DNA of 64,000 nucleotides from Labilithrix sp. (GCA_019637175.1 JAHBWD010000016.1:62001-126000); one strand, 5' to 3'; shown: positions 1 to 16,549, counted from the stretch's first letter. Notes: generated by a model from the letters alone, not told the origin. Numbers and translations: made by a program.

Positions 1-1
1 C

Positions 2-506
2 CCGGCGCGCGCCACCGGCCTCGTGCAGCGAATGGATCGCGCGACGCATCGCATGCAGGCGCTCATCGAAGATCTCCTCGAAGCGAGCCGCATCGACGCG
101 CGTCGGATCGATCTCGCGATACGCGAGGAGCGCGCCGCCCAGATCGTCAAAGACGCCGCGTCCACCGGCGGCGCGCCCGCCACCGAGAAGGGCGCGGCCG
201 TCAACTGCGATTCGATCGACGAGGAGGCGCGCGTCCTCGCCGATCGCGGCCGCACGGTGCAGCTCCTCGCGAAGACGATCGCCTACGCCGCGCGCGCCAC
301 CGGCGACGGCGGCCTCATCCGTCTGTCGGTCTCGCGGCAGGGCGACACCGTGGTCTTCACGACGCGCGCCGCCGGGCCCGGCTCCGTCTCGCTGGCCTCG
401 CACGACGAGGGCCGGGGCGGCCTCGCGCTCTTGATCGCTACCGGCCTCGCCGAGATCCAGCGCGGCACCCTCCGCATCGAAGGCACCGACGGCCTCGCGA
501 TCAAGG

Positions 507-532
<26 letters not shown>
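2..532 (+). CDS. Histidine kinase, C-terminal part (5' end outside window)
   Basis: The reading frame is open from the first bases of the window, so the gene starts upstream. The visible start resembles the second helix of a HisKA dimerisation domain (RMQALIEDLLEASRIDAR). It is followed by an ATPase-like region whose key boxes are degenerate. The N-box is LLAKTIAYAARATG, with the usual catalytic Asn replaced by Tyr. The G1 box reads TRAAGPG, without the usual Asp. The G2 box is GRGGLALLIA. The phosphorylated His would lie outside the window. I infer a two-component sensor or an inactive relative. Its last 26 bp overlap tail-to-tail with the opposite hybrid kinase gene. Confidence 0.7.
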
Positions 533-3055
<2,523 letters not shown>

Positions 3056-3059
<4 letters not shown>

Positions 3060-3622
3060 GACGACACCCTCCGAAGGATCTCCGCTGCGATGGCGTCGAG
3101 CGGCAACACGCGATCGACGGGCGCCCGGGCGATGCCCGCCTCCGGCATCTCGCGGCACTCCGCGGTGTCGGGATCCTGCACGATCGCGTAGCCGCCGGCC
3201 GCCTTGATACGCACGAGGCCGGCGGCCCCGTCGGCGTTGGCCCCGGTGAGCAAGACGGCGAGGACGCCCGCGCCGTAAGCGTCGGCGGCCGACTCGAAGA
3301 GCACGTCGATGGAAGGCCGGCTGAACGAGACGGCCTCGTCGACCGAGAGCGCGAAATACCCGGGCTCGAGGAACACGTGGTAGTCGGGCGGTCCGAGGAA
3401 GACGCCGGGCGCGCGCAGCGGCTCTTCGTCGTCGATCTCGCGGACGGGCAGCGGCGTGACGCGGCCGAGCACCTCGGCGTAGGCGCCCGTCGACTCGCGC
3501 GCGCGGTGCTGCACCGCGACGATCGGGACGGGAAACCCGCGCGGCAGCGCGCCGAGGATCCGCTCGAGCGCGCGGAGCCCCCCGGCGGACGAGCCGACGA
3601 CCACGACGTCGACGCCGCTCAC
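3056..3622 (-). CDS. cheB: CheB-type protein-glutamate methylesterase, catalytic domain only
   Basis: 188 residues, matching only the esterase half of CheB; there is no receiver domain. Family members remove methyl groups from, or deamidate, Glu/Gln residues of receptors. The triad is recognisable: Ser12 in GSSAGG, His in VAVQHRAR and Asp in GANADGAAG. The GTG start at 3622 overlaps the cheR stop (GTGA) and leads straight into the first beta strand (VDVVVVGSSAGG). The longer upstream frame is antisense-like Arg/Pro-rich sequence. Its stop overlaps the next kinase start. No receptor, CheA or CheW is in the window, so the methylated partner is unknown. With no receiver, its control must differ from that of enteric CheB. 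Confidence 0.9.
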
Positions 3623-4490
3623 TGGCGCCTCCGGTAGATACGCTCCTTGCCGTCGATCTCGTCGTAGGCGAGCTCGCCGGAGGTGAAGCGGAGCGACTCG
3701 CGACGGCCGAGGCACAAGAGCCCGAGCGGCGCGAGACTGTCGGCGAACAGCTCGAGGACGCGTTCCTTGAGCGTTCGATCGAAGTAGATGAGTACGTTCC
3801 GGCACAAGATCAGGTTGAACTCGCTGAAGGACGTGTCGGTCGCGAGGTTGTGCTGCGCGAAGAGGATGTTGCGCCGCAGGCTCGGCGCGAAGAGCGCGCG
3901 CTCGTAGTGGGCGGTGTAGTACTCGCTGAAGCTCCGCGTCCCTCCCGACTGGATGTAGTTCGAGGTGTACTCACGCATGCGCCCGAGCGGGAAGATGCCC
4001 CTGCGCGATCGCTCGAGCGCCTCGCCGTTCATGTCCGTCGCGTAGATGCGTGCGCGATCGTAGAGGCCCTCCTCCTCGAGCAAGATCGCGAGCGCGTACG
4101 CCTCTTCTCCGCTCGCGCACCCCGCGTGCCAGATGCGCACGAAGGGATACGTCTTCAGCATGGGCACGACGGCCGTCCGAAGCGCGAGGAAGAACGTCGG
4201 GTCGCGGAACATCCCCGTCACGCTCACGGAGAGGTCGGCGAGCAAGCGCTCGAGCGCCGCGGCGTCGTGGAGCACGCGGTCCTGGAGCGCGGAGAACGTC
4301 GAGAGCTGCTCCCCCTCGAGGCGCTTGCGGAGGCGTCGCCGGAGCGACGAGAGCGCGTAGTTCCGGAAGTCGTGGCCGGAGTGGCGATGGATCGCTTGCA
4401 GCAGCAGATCGATCTCGAGCCGCTCGAGCGGATCGACGCCGGCGTGGCACGCCGGGGCCGACGCGGTGCTCACGCGCGCGCTCGCCGCCA

Positions 4491-4491
<1 letters not shown>
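3619..4491 (-). CDS. cheR: CheR-type protein-glutamate O-methyltransferase
   Basis: 290 residues with both CheR parts: the N-terminal helical domain (residues ~20-90, IHRHSGHDFRNYALSSLRRR) and the SAM-dependent methyltransferase domain (SAM motif WHAGCASGEEAYALAILL; the conserved NLILCRNVLIYF region). The FRDP element is present as VTGMFRDPTFF. The ATG at 4491 shares one base with the stop of the upstream poly-HAMP kinase (TGATG), so the two are translationally coupled. The stop overlaps the cheB GTG. It should use SAM to methylate Glu side chains. Because no MCP lies nearby, the acceptor could be a distant receptor or one of the coupled kinases; the latter is speculation. Confidence 0.92.
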
Positions 4492-8687
<4,196 letters not shown>

Positions 8688-8824
8688 GCCAAGCCCCTCC
8701 AGCGGGCTCGGCCGACCTTGCAAGCGCCACACCGCAGCGGGTTGCCCCAAGTCGCGCCGCCGCAGACGCCCCATCGCATCGCAGTTGGGGCCTTCCGCCA
8801 CAGGCGCGCGCGCGTGCCCCAGTG

Positions 8825-9373
8825 CTACGCGATCGCGAGATCGGAGGCGGGCGCCGTGAGGAGGCGCTCGAGCATCGCCCACGCGCGACGGAGCGCGGCC
8901 GCGACGCTCTGGAAGGGCAGCGCGGCGAGCGCGCTCGCCGCGGCGAGCGCGTCGCGCTCCAGGCGAGCGCACTCTTGGAGCATGCGAGCGTCAGGCGCTC
9001 CGTCGAGCGCGGCGGCGGTCGACGCGAGCCACTCCCATCGCAAGCGCTCCGACGTCGACGTCGGACGCGAGACGAGGCCGAGCGGCGCGCCGACTGCGGC
9101 GATCTCGTCTTGGAGCGCGCGATGGACCTCCGCGAGCGTCAGCGCCTCCTCGGCGACGTGCGCATCGCGCGCGTGCTTGGCGGAGGCCGTGAACCCGGCG
9201 GTCAGCGCCGAGCACGCCGCGGCGAGCCTTCGAAGATGCTCGACGCCCGTCGCGTCGATGGGCTCGATCGACGCAAGCTCGTGCTCGACCTCCCGCCGAA
9301 GCGTCGCGCGCTTCCCCGACGGCGTGCCCCGGCACGCCGTCCTCAAGACCGAACGCCCCTTCCCAGTCCTCAT
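8825..9373 (-). CDS. Hypothetical alpha-helical protein
   Basis: 182 residues from the ATG at 9373; the frame extends further upstream, but that part is Arg/Pro-rich with no protein-like character. The body is Ala/Leu/Glu-rich and probably all helical (EVEHELASIEPIDATGVEHL, LTLAEVHRALQDEI). There is no signal peptide, membrane segment or motif I recognise. It lies upstream of the poly-HAMP kinase on the same strand, with a gap of about 137 bp, and is divergent from a small histidine kinase. A four-helix, phosphotransfer-like or partner role in signalling is conceivable, but no Hpt histidine motif is seen. The 222 bp to the divergent gene holds no other gene I can support. Confidence 0.5.
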   Translation of the reverse strand: MRTGKGRSVLRTACRGTPSGKRATLRREVEHELASIEPIDATGVEHLRRLAAACSALTAGFTASAKHARDAHVAEEALTLAEVHRALQDEIAAVGAPLGLVSRPTSTSERLRWEWLASTAAALDGAPDARMLQECARLERDALAAASALAALPFQSVAAALRRAWAMLERLLTAPASDLAIA

Positions 9374-9595
9374 CGCTCGTTCCCCCAGTCGTCGCCCGTT
9401 GCCTCGTCTCTCGTCTCGAGGAATGGGCGCGCGAGCCTCACTGCCGATCTCGTGCCAGCGCGAGGGCGCGCCGCGGCGACGTTCGTTTCGCGGCGTGTGA
9501 CGGCGTTCGGCCGAGCCGCCTCGACCGTCTCGCCCCACCCTGGAGCACTCCGCTACGACGATCCGCCACGAAGGGCAGAAAAAGAACGATCTCGC

Positions 9596-10390
9596 ATGGC
9601 TCGAAACGTGCTCTCGACCTCCGCCGTCGTCATGACGTCATCCTCGTTGCTCCACGCCCCGATGGCGGTCGACGGTGCGCCCGAGAGCGCGAACGGCGAA
9701 GCGCTCGAGCACCTTCGCACCGAGCTCTTGCGCCGCATCGGGCACGACATCGCGTCGCCTGCGGGCGTGACGCTCACCGTCCTCGAGGAGCTCGCGACCT
9801 CGGGCGAGCCGCGTCCCGAGCTCGTTGCGATGGCGCGCCGCAGCCTGCGCCGGCTCATGCGCCTTTCGGAGCAGCTCGCGCTCGTCGCCGAGCTCGAGAG
9901 CGGCGCCGTGCAGCCCGAGCTCTCGGCGACGGACTTGCGCGCGCTCACGCGGCAAGCCGTCGACGAGGCGCTCGCGATCGACGGACGCAAAGACGTCGTC
10001 GCGTCGTGCGATCTCCCGAGCACGGCGCTGCTCGTCGCCGCCGATCCGCGCATGCTGCTCATGGTGTTCCGCGAGGTGATCGGCAACGCGCTCAAGCTCG
10101 CGAGCTCGCGCGTCCACGTCTCGCTCGAGGCCAAGGGCGGCGAGATCGCGATCCGCGTCGACGACGACGGACCAGGCTTCCCCGAGGAGGCGCTGACGAC
10201 GCTGGGCAGACGCTTCGTCAGGCGCTCGGCCGCGCGCGGCCTCGGGCTCTCGCTCTCGATGGGGATCGAGATCCTGCGCGCGCATGGAGGCACGCTCGCC
10301 GTCGAGGCGAGCACCCTCCCGCCGGGACGGCGCGGAACCGCCGGCGCCGCGGTCGTCTTGACGCTGCCCGCGACGTCGAACGACGTCTGA
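9596..10390 (+). CDS. Small cytoplasmic histidine kinase
   Basis: 264 residues from the ATG at 9596. HisKA is shortened but has a His in LLRRIGHDIASPAGVTL (residue ~46), where the usual HELRTPL reads HDIASPA. The HATPase boxes are intact: N-box VFREVIGNALKLA, G1 VDDDGPGFP and G2 ARGLGLSLSMGIEILRAHGG. There is no sensor domain or membrane segment, so input must come through a partner, possibly the hybrid kinases on the other strand. It is separated by 28 bp from the downstream membrane protein. A response regulator is not adjacent. Confidence 0.82.
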   Translation: MARNVLSTSAVVMTSSSLLHAPMAVDGAPESANGEALEHLRTELLRRIGHDIASPAGVTLTVLEELATSGEPRPELVAMARRSLRRLMRLSEQLALVAELESGAVQPELSATDLRALTRQAVDEALAIDGRKDVVASCDLPSTALLVAADPRMLLMVFREVIGNALKLASSRVHVSLEAKGGEIAIRVDDDGPGFPEEALTTLGRRFVRRSAARGLGLSLSMGIEILRAHGGTLAVEASTLPPGRRGTAGAAVVLTLPATSNDV

Positions 10391-10418
10391 GAGGCTTCTG
10401 TGGTAGAGGTGCGCACCC

Positions 10419-12872
10419 ATGTCGCACCGGGGGAACGAGCTCGTTGGACGACCGGTCTACGCCGGCGTCTTCGTCGTCAGCCTCGCGACGCTGATGTTCC
10501 AGCTCCTGCTCACGAGAATCTTCTCCGTGACGATGTGGTACCACTACGCGTTCATGGCCATCTCGCTGGCCATGTTCGGGATGACCGTGGGGGCGCTCAT
10601 CGTCTACCTGCGGCCCGCGTGGTTCCCCGAAGAGGGTGTTCACCGCCAGCTCGCGCGCGCGTCGCTCCTCTTTCCGGTGCTGATCGTCGTCGCGCTGGTG
10701 ACGCACCTCTGCATCCCGTTCCCGAAAGATCCGTCGGTCGTCGGGATCCTCTCGATCGCGATCAACTACACCGTCATCGCCGTGCCGTTCGTCGCGAGCG
10801 GCGTCTGCATCGCGCTCGCCCTCACGCGATTCCCCGCGCACGTGGGCTCGCTCTACGCGAGCGATCTCGTCGGCGCGAGCGTGGGCTGCGTCGGCATGGT
10901 CGTGCTCCTCCACTGGATGGACGGACCGAGCGCCGTCTTGATGACGGCCGCGATCGCGGCGATCGGGCCGGTCTGCTTCGCGCGGGCGCTCGAGAAGACG
11001 AGGACGAAGCGGCTCGGCACCGCGCTCGCCCTCGGCCTCGCCGCGCTCGCGACGATCAACGCGAGCGTGGTGCGCGACAGCGGGCCGGGCCTTCGCCCCG
11101 TCTGGGTGAAGGGCCGCGCGGAGGAGCCGCCGATCCTCGAGCGCTGGAACTCGTTCTCACGCGTCGCCGTCTGGGGACCGTACAAGGAAGGCGCGGCGAT
11201 CTGGGGCATGAGCGCGAAGGTCCCCAAGTTCGAGACCGAGCGCTACGTCATCAACATCGACGCGAGCGCGAGCACCGACGTCACGCGCTTCGACGGCGAT
11301 CTCGAGAAGCTCGCGTGGCTTCGGTACGACATCACGAACCTCGCGCACCGCATCCGCCAACGCGGATCGGTCATGGTCATCGGCGTCGGCGGCGGGCGCG
11401 ACATCCTCTCGGCGCTGTCGTTCGGCCACGAGCGGATCGTCGGCGTCGAGCTGAACGGGCGCATCGTCGACGCGGTCACGGGCACCTACGGAGATTTCAG
11501 CGGCCACCTCGATCGCGTCCCCGGGGTCACCATCGTCAACGACGAAGCGCGGAGCTACGCGTCGCGCAGCGGCGAGAAGTTCGACGTCATCGAGGCTTCT
11601 CTCATCGACACGTGGGCGGCGACCGCCGCGGGCGCGTTCGTCCTCGGCGAGAGCGCGCTCTACACGACCGACGGCTGGCGAATTCTCATGGGCCGGCTCG
11701 ACGCGCGCGGCGTCCTCACCTTCTCCCGCTGGTATCGCAGAGACGCCGCGGAGGTGTACCGCCTCGTCGCGCTCGCGACGCAGACGCTGCTCGATCTGGG
11801 TGTGTCCGAGCCGCGGCGAAACATCATGCTCGTCCGCCACATGGGCAACGGCGGGAGCGAGGGCCCCGAGGGGATCGGGACGATCCTCGTCAGCCCCTCG
11901 CCGTTCTCCGCCGAAGACGTGGCGACCATCCGCGGCGTGACCGCCGATCTCGGCTTCGAGATCATGCTCTCGCCCGAGGTCGCGGTGGATCCGATGTTCG
12001 CGACCATCACGGCGAGCAAGGACCTCGTGAAGCTCGCCGACGGCCAGCCCTTCGACATCTCGCCGCCGACCGATGATCGTCCGTTCTTCTTCCAGATGCT
12101 CCGCCCACGCGACGTCGTGTCGCCGCACCTCGAGTCGGAGGGCTGGCGTACGAACGCGCTCGCGGTCCTCGTCCTCTTCACGATCCTCGCGACCGTCATG
12201 GTGCTCACCACGCTCTGCATCGTGGTCCCTCTGTGGATGACGAGCCGGCGCAAAGAGGTGCTCGCGGGCTCTTCTCCTCTCTTTGCGTACTTCATGGGGA
12301 TCGGCTTCGGCTTCATGCTCGTCGAGATGGCGATGATGCAGCGGCTCAATCTCTTCCTCGGCCATCCCGTCTACGGAGCGACCGTCGTGCTCTGCAGCAT
12401 GCTCCTCTCGGGCGGCCTCGGCAGCTGGCTGTCGCAGAGGTGGGTGACGAAGATCGCCGGGCCCCGCGCCGTTCGCTGCCTCGTCGCGCTGATCGCGGTC
12501 GTCCTCGCCTGGTCGCTCGCGTCTCCGGCGATCTTCGCCCGCTTCATCTCTCACGCGACGCCCGTGCGCATCACGATCGCGGCGCTCACCATCGCTCCGG
12601 TCGCAACGCTGATGGGCATGGGCTTCCCCATCGGAATGCGCGTCGCCGCCGCGCGCGGGCCCGCGATCACGCCGTGGCTCTGGGGCGCGAACGGCGCGAC
12701 GTCGGTCTGCGCCTCGGTGCTCGCGATCGTGATCTCCCTCGCGTCGTCGATCTCGACCGCGCTCTTCGTCGGCGTCGCCTGCTACCTCGTCTCGCTCGCG
12801 GCGTTCTTCCGCGCGCGCGGCGCGGAGACGGCTACGGCACCCGCGGTCGTCCTCGACACCGCCGGCTCGTAG
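10419..12872 (+). CDS. Membrane-embedded spermidine/spermine-synthase-like protein
   Basis: 817 residues. About seven hydrophobic helices at the N-terminus (for example VFVVSLATLMFQLLLTRIF, AFMAISLAMFGMTVGALIVY) precede a Rossmann domain of the spermidine synthase fold (VMVIGVGGGRDILSAL, VGVELNGRIVDAV). About six more helices close the protein (FAYFMGIGFGFMLVEMAMMQ). Such fusions are common in myxobacteria and planctomycetes and their substrates are unknown. The GGGxG nucleotide-binding loop and the following acidic residue (E of VELN) are present, so SAM or decarboxylated-SAM binding is plausible. Polyamine synthesis itself is not shown. The gene ends 6 bp from the opposing kinase gene. Confidence 0.82.
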   Translation: MSHRGNELVGRPVYAGVFVVSLATLMFQLLLTRIFSVTMWYHYAFMAISLAMFGMTVGALIVYLRPAWFPEEGVHRQLARASLLFPVLIVVALVTHLCIPFPKDPSVVGILSIAINYTVIAVPFVASGVCIALALTRFPAHVGSLYASDLVGASVGCVGMVVLLHWMDGPSAVLMTAAIAAIGPVCFARALEKTRTKRLGTALALGLAALATINASVVRDSGPGLRPVWVKGRAEEPPILERWNSFSRVAVWGPYKEGAAIWGMSAKVPKFETERYVINIDASASTDVTRFDGDLEKLAWLRYDITNLAHRIRQRGSVMVIGVGGGRDILSALSFGHERIVGVELNGRIVDAVTGTYGDFSGHLDRVPGVTIVNDEARSYASRSGEKFDVIEASLIDTWAATAAGAFVLGESALYTTDGWRILMGRLDARGVLTFSRWYRRDAAEVYRLVALATQTLLDLGVSEPRRNIMLVRHMGNGGSEGPEGIGTILVSPSPFSAEDVATIRGVTADLGFEIMLSPEVAVDPMFATITASKDLVKLADGQPFDISPPTDDRPFFFQMLRPRDVVSPHLESEGWRTNALAVLVLFTILATVMVLTTLCIVVPLWMTSRRKEVLAGSSPLFAYFMGIGFGFMLVEMAMMQRLNLFLGHPVYGATVVLCSMLLSGGLGSWLSQRWVTKIAGPRAVRCLVALIAVVLAWSLASPAIFARFISHATPVRITIAALTIAPVATLMGMGFPIGMRVAAARGPAITPWLWGANGATSVCASVLAIVISLASSISTALFVGVACYLVSLAAFFRARGAETATAPAVVLDTAGS

Positions 12873-12878
12873 CGAACG

Positions 12879-14363
12879 TCAACGTCCGCGCCGCCATGGG
12901 CGCCACCTCTTCTTGGGTCCCCGCGGCTTCGGCCGCTTCGGCGTCGCCGGCTTCGCGCGCGGCGATGCGTGCGCGGCCACCGCCGCCGGCGCGCCGCCCT
13001 CTCTCGATCCGCCGGCGCCGGTGATCGCCGCGACGTCGGACGCGTCAGGCTCGTCGTCGTCGTCGTCGTCGTCATCGTCTCCTGCGTCTGCGTCACCTGC
13101 GTCGAGATCGGCGAGCACGCTCGCGTCGTCCGTCTCGCCGGCGTCTTCGTCAGACGCGCCCGTCGCTGCCAGCGCAGGCCCCGGCGGCCCCGGCGACCCC
13201 GCCGACGCCGCCGACCCCGCCGACCCCGCCGACGCCGGCGGCACGGCTCCGCTCGCGCTCTCCCGCGCTTGGACGACGATCGCGGCCCCTGCGGCGACGA
13301 TCACCAACGCCACGAGCCACGCCCAGCTGCGCTTCGGCTCGGGCTCGACGAGCTGCGTCTTCGCGTTCGCGTCCGCGTCTTCGCGCGCCGTCGCTCTCTC
13401 CTCCTTCTTCTCCTTCTCCGGCTCTTCCTTCGCACGCTCGTCGGTCGGAGCGCCCGCGCTCGTCGCAGCCACGCGGCGCTTGGCGATCGCCGCGAGCACC
13501 TCGGCGCGCATCTCCGCCGCCGATCCCCAGCGATCCTCGCGGGCGAACATCAACGCCCGATCCACGATCGCCGCGACGTCTTCCGAGATCTGCGGCGCGA
13601 CCTCGCGAAGCTTCGGCGCCGGGAGGGTCCCCATCCGAGCCACGAGCTCGATCACGCCTTCCGCCTCGTGGACTCCCCTGCCCGAGAGGAGCAAGAACGC
13701 CGTCGCCCCGACGGCGAACAGATCGGTCCTCGCGTCGATCTCGGTCCCGCGCCCCGACGCTTGCTCCGGCGCCATGAACGAAGGCGTGCCGAGCGCCGCG
13801 CCGGCGCGCGTCACCGATCGACCCTCCTCGAGCCGCGCCAGCCCGAAGTCGAGCACCTTCACGATCGTCGCGCCGCCTTCGCCCTTCGCGAGGAACAGGT
13901 TCGCCGGCTTCAAGTCTCGATGGACGACGCCGTGCTCGTGCGCCGCTTCGAGCACCTCGAGCACACCGCTCGAGATCTCGAGCAGCTCGAGCTCGCTCAG
14001 CGGCGCGCGTTCGACGCGATCTTCGAGCGACTCGCCCTCGAGCAGCTCCATGACGAGATACGCGGTTCCCTCGTCGGGCCCCTCCTTGACGACGTCGTCG
14101 TCGAGGACCTGCACGGCGCCTCGATGCTCGACGCGGTTCGCCGCGTACCCTTCGCGCAAGAACCTCTCGCGTACGTCGGGGCGGCGCGCGAGCTCCGGGT
14201 GGAGCACCTTCACGGCCGCGCGCGCGCCGTTCCGATGCCGCGCGGCGTAGACAGCGCCCATGCCGCCCGATCCGAGGATGCGCTCGAGCGTCCACTTCTC
14301 GTGGAGGACGCTGCCCACGCGGCGCTGCGCGAGCGGATCCTGTTCCTCCTCGACGCGCTCCAC
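12879..14363 (-). CDS. Ser/Thr protein kinase with one transmembrane helix
   Basis: 494 residues from a GTG at 14363; the frame continues upstream into the end of the M50 protease gene, so the longer start is rejected. The kinase domain, residues ~15-275, has all the usual elements: LGSGGMGAVY, VKVL, HRDLKPANLF, DFG and MAPEQ. A charged Glu/Lys linker leads to a membrane helix (~345-365), then an Ala/Gly/Ser/Pro stretch, a run of nine Asp and a very basic tail ending GPKKRWRPWRRGR. The Asp run next to a basic tail is unusual. It starts 35 bp after the M50 protease stop on the same strand, so co-expression is likely. Confidence 0.9.
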   Translation of the reverse strand: MERVEEEQDPLAQRRVGSVLHEKWTLERILGSGGMGAVYAARHRNGARAAVKVLHPELARRPDVRERFLREGYAANRVEHRGAVQVLDDDVVKEGPDEGTAYLVMELLEGESLEDRVERAPLSELELLEISSGVLEVLEAAHEHGVVHRDLKPANLFLAKGEGGATIVKVLDFGLARLEEGRSVTRAGAALGTPSFMAPEQASGRGTEIDARTDLFAVGATAFLLLSGRGVHEAEGVIELVARMGTLPAPKLREVAPQISEDVAAIVDRALMFAREDRWGSAAEMRAEVLAAIAKRRVAATSAGAPTDERAKEEPEKEKKEERATAREDADANAKTQLVEPEPKRSWAWLVALVIVAAGAAIVVQARESASGAVPPASAGSAGSAASAGSPGPPGPALAATGASDEDAGETDDASVLADLDAGDADAGDDDDDDDDDEPDASDVAAITGAGGSREGGAPAAVAAHASPRAKPATPKRPKPRGPKKRWRPWRRGR

Positions 14364-14397
14364 GCGCCAGAGCGTAGCGGAAGACGCGAGGGTGCGC

Positions 14398-15561
14398 TCA
14401 GGTGTGCGCGTCGCGAAGCTCGGCCGACCTCTTCGCGGCGTACTTCGCGACCCATCGATCGACGTCGGGTCGCTCGAGCAGACCGACCAGACATCCACCT
14501 TCGACGACGGGCAGGCTGTCGACGCGCTCGTCGAGCCGCTCCATCACGTCGGCCATGTCGTCGCCGGGCGACGCCGACAGGCTCGGCGCGCGCACCGCGA
14601 TCGCCGACACCCGGGTCGTCGGCCAGACTTCGGGCTCGAGCTTCGAGGCCTCGTGCATCGAGACGACGCCGAGGAAGCGCTCGCCGTCGACGACGGCAAA
14701 CGACTCGTTGGTCCGCGCGAGCCACACGCGCACCGCCGTCCTCACGGTCACGTTCGCGGGAACGGCGCGGAAGCGGCGCCGCATCAGGCGATCGACGGGC
14801 ACGCCCGCGAGCGCGTCTTGAACGAGGAACCCCGCGTACCCCTGCGCGGCCGCCGACGCGAGGAACCACCCCACGAACGCGACCCACACACCGACGACGA
14901 CGCCGACGTCGTACGCGGCGAACACCAGGCCGACGCCGACGACGACGAACGCCCACCCGATCGCCTGCGAGACCCACGCCGACCAGCGCGTCGCGCGTTC
15001 GACGTCGCCGGTGGCTCGCCACACGGCGGCGCGCAGCAGCCTGCCGCCGTCGAGCGGGAACGCCGGCAGGAGGTTGAGCGCCGCCGTGGCCAGGTTGGCG
15101 ACGCCGAGCCACCCGATGAACACCGCGGGCAGGCCGGCGCGCGCGAGGTCGCCGAGCGCGCCGCCCGCCGCGAGGAGCCCGGCGATCATCAAGCACACGA
15201 GGCCGGCGACGACGTTCACGAGCGGCGCGACGAGCGCGGAGATCGCCTCCGAGCGCGGCGACGCCGGCGCGCGCTCGACGTCGGTGATCCCGCCGAGGAG
15301 GAAGAGCGTGAGCCGGCGCACGGGCACGCCGCACGCGCGCGACGCGAGCCCATGAGCGAGCTCGTGAAGCGCGAGCGCGACGAAGAGCGCGGGCGCGGCC
15401 GCCGCTCCCAGCAGCGTGAGCCGCGCGGGTCCGAGCGCGGGCGCGAGGCGTTCGCCCACGGTCGCGAGCGTCCACGCCGCGAGAACGACGGCGCCGATCC
15501 AGCTCCAATCGACCGCGACCTCGACACCGAGCACTCGCCCTACGTGCAATCGCCGACCCAT
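14398..15561 (-). CDS. Site-2-type M50 metalloprotease with CBS domains
   Basis: 387 residues. The N-terminal membrane part carries the zinc motif LHELAHG in a helix and the second metal motif NLLPAFPLDGGR, both diagnostic of the SpoIVFB-like M50B intramembrane proteases. The C-terminal ~120 residues form a CBS pair (residues ~260-380), as in many archaeal and bacterial M50B enzymes, where CBS binds adenine nucleotides. The ATG at 15561 starts a plausible first membrane region (VAVDWSWIGAVVLAAWTL). It is followed 35 bp later by the Ser/Thr kinase gene. The substrate, perhaps an anti-sigma factor or another membrane regulator, is not evident. Confidence 0.9.
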   Translation of the reverse strand: MGRRLHVGRVLGVEVAVDWSWIGAVVLAAWTLATVGERLAPALGPARLTLLGAAAAPALFVALALHELAHGLASRACGVPVRRLTLFLLGGITDVERAPASPRSEAISALVAPLVNVVAGLVCLMIAGLLAAGGALGDLARAGLPAVFIGWLGVANLATAALNLLPAFPLDGGRLLRAAVWRATGDVERATRWSAWVSQAIGWAFVVVGVGLVFAAYDVGVVVGVWVAFVGWFLASAAAQGYAGFLVQDALAGVPVDRLMRRRFRAVPANVTVRTAVRVWLARTNESFAVVDGERFLGVVSMHEASKLEPEVWPTTRVSAIAVRAPSLSASPGDDMADVMERLDERVDSLPVVEGGCLVGLLERPDVDRWVAKYAAKRSAELRDAHT

Positions 15562-15669
15562 CGCCGTGCTCGGTGCACGCCGCGTGCCCCTTGTCGCAGC
15601 GAAGGCAGCGCGAGCGATCGCGGCACGCAGCTCGCACCCACATCCGAAGGAGAGCCGTCTCTTCGCCGC

Positions 15670-16254
15670 ATGACCAGACTCTTCACCGCAGTCGTCGTCG
15701 CGTCGCTCCTCTCGCTCACGTCGGTCACGGTCGCACACGATGCCAACGCGACCGAAGTGGCTCCCAAGGCTTCGCTCCCCGAGCTCGTCGAGGAAGGTCA
15801 CCGCTGGCTCGCCGCCGCGACGCGACCGGCCGCGCCCGCCGCGAAGCGCGCGGTGCTCGAAGACGAGATCGCTCCGCGCGCGTCGATCGTCGCGCGCGAT
15901 TGGCACGGCTCGATGAAGCTCGCCGGAGCGCGTACGGTGATCCTCGACGACGTGCGCCCGACGGCGTCGAGCCGGATGATCATCGGGAGGATCTCGAACG
16001 ACGCTCAGCTCACGATCTTCACGCAGATCGGCGTCGGCGAGTGGCGCGTCGACACGGTGATGTTCCCTGCGGCAAGATCGTACGCCGAGGTCGCCGGCCA
16101 GCTCGGCGCCGGCTTCGAGCTCCACGTCGCGCCCGACGTTCGCATCGCGGGCGAGGGTCAGTACACGTTCCTCTTCCGCGACGCGAAGTACGGCCCCGAC
16201 GAGGTCGCTCCACGGATGGCGTCGTGCGTGCTCGCGTTGAAGGCGACGTTTTGA
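15670..16254 (+). CDS. Secreted protein of unknown function
   Basis: 194 residues with a Sec signal peptide (TRLFTAVVVASLLSLTSVTVA, cleavage after AHDANA). The mature part is mixed alpha/beta with the segments VILDDVRPTASSRMIIGRIS and VGEWRVDTVMFPAARSYAEV. I recognise no domain. AAGGAGAG sits 15 bases before the ATG, a long spacing. It is divergent from the M50 protease, with about 108 bp between the two starts. Confidence 0.6.
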   Translation: MTRLFTAVVVASLLSLTSVTVAHDANATEVAPKASLPELVEEGHRWLAAATRPAAPAAKRAVLEDEIAPRASIVARDWHGSMKLAGARTVILDDVRPTASSRMIIGRISNDAQLTIFTQIGVGEWRVDTVMFPAARSYAEVAGQLGAGFELHVAPDVRIAGEGQYTFLFRDAKYGPDEVAPRMASCVLALKATF

Positions 16255-16396
16255 GTCCTGCGTGGTCGAGATGGGGCCGCGAGCCACCCGAGGCGTTTCG
16301 CCCCGGCGCGCGAGGCCGCGAAGTCGCGACGATCCGCGGAATTTCGCGCGCGGCAGCGCGCCGGCGCCGGCATCGAAGCTGCTTGAAACCACGCCA

Positions 16397-16549
16397 ATGA
16401 AGACGCGGGCGAGCTCGGGGGTCGAAGAACGGGAGGCTTGGCGTGCGCGGATCTTGCGCGCCCTCGCGGAGCTGCGCAGCGAGGAGCAGGTGAGCGGCGT
16501 CGCGCCGTCGCCGAAGGCCGACGACGATCGCGCCAAGCGCGACGCCTGA
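16397..16549 (+). CDS. Possible small protein
   Basis: 50 codons from the ATG at 16397: a charged helix (REAWRARILRALAELRSEEQ) and a polar tail. There is no clear Shine-Dalgarno. It is the only candidate in the 307 bp between the secreted protein and the sigma54 regulator, which otherwise shows no recognisable element. It could easily be chance in such GC-rich DNA. Confidence 0.25.
   Translation: MKTRASSGVEEREAWRARILRALAELRSEEQVSGVAPSPKADDDRAKRDA

Noticed and set aside
12969..15077. Open frame of 702 codons opposite the Ser/Thr kinase and M50 protease
   Set aside because: Antisense of two genes with clear catalytic motifs; the Val run is the complement of the Asp run.
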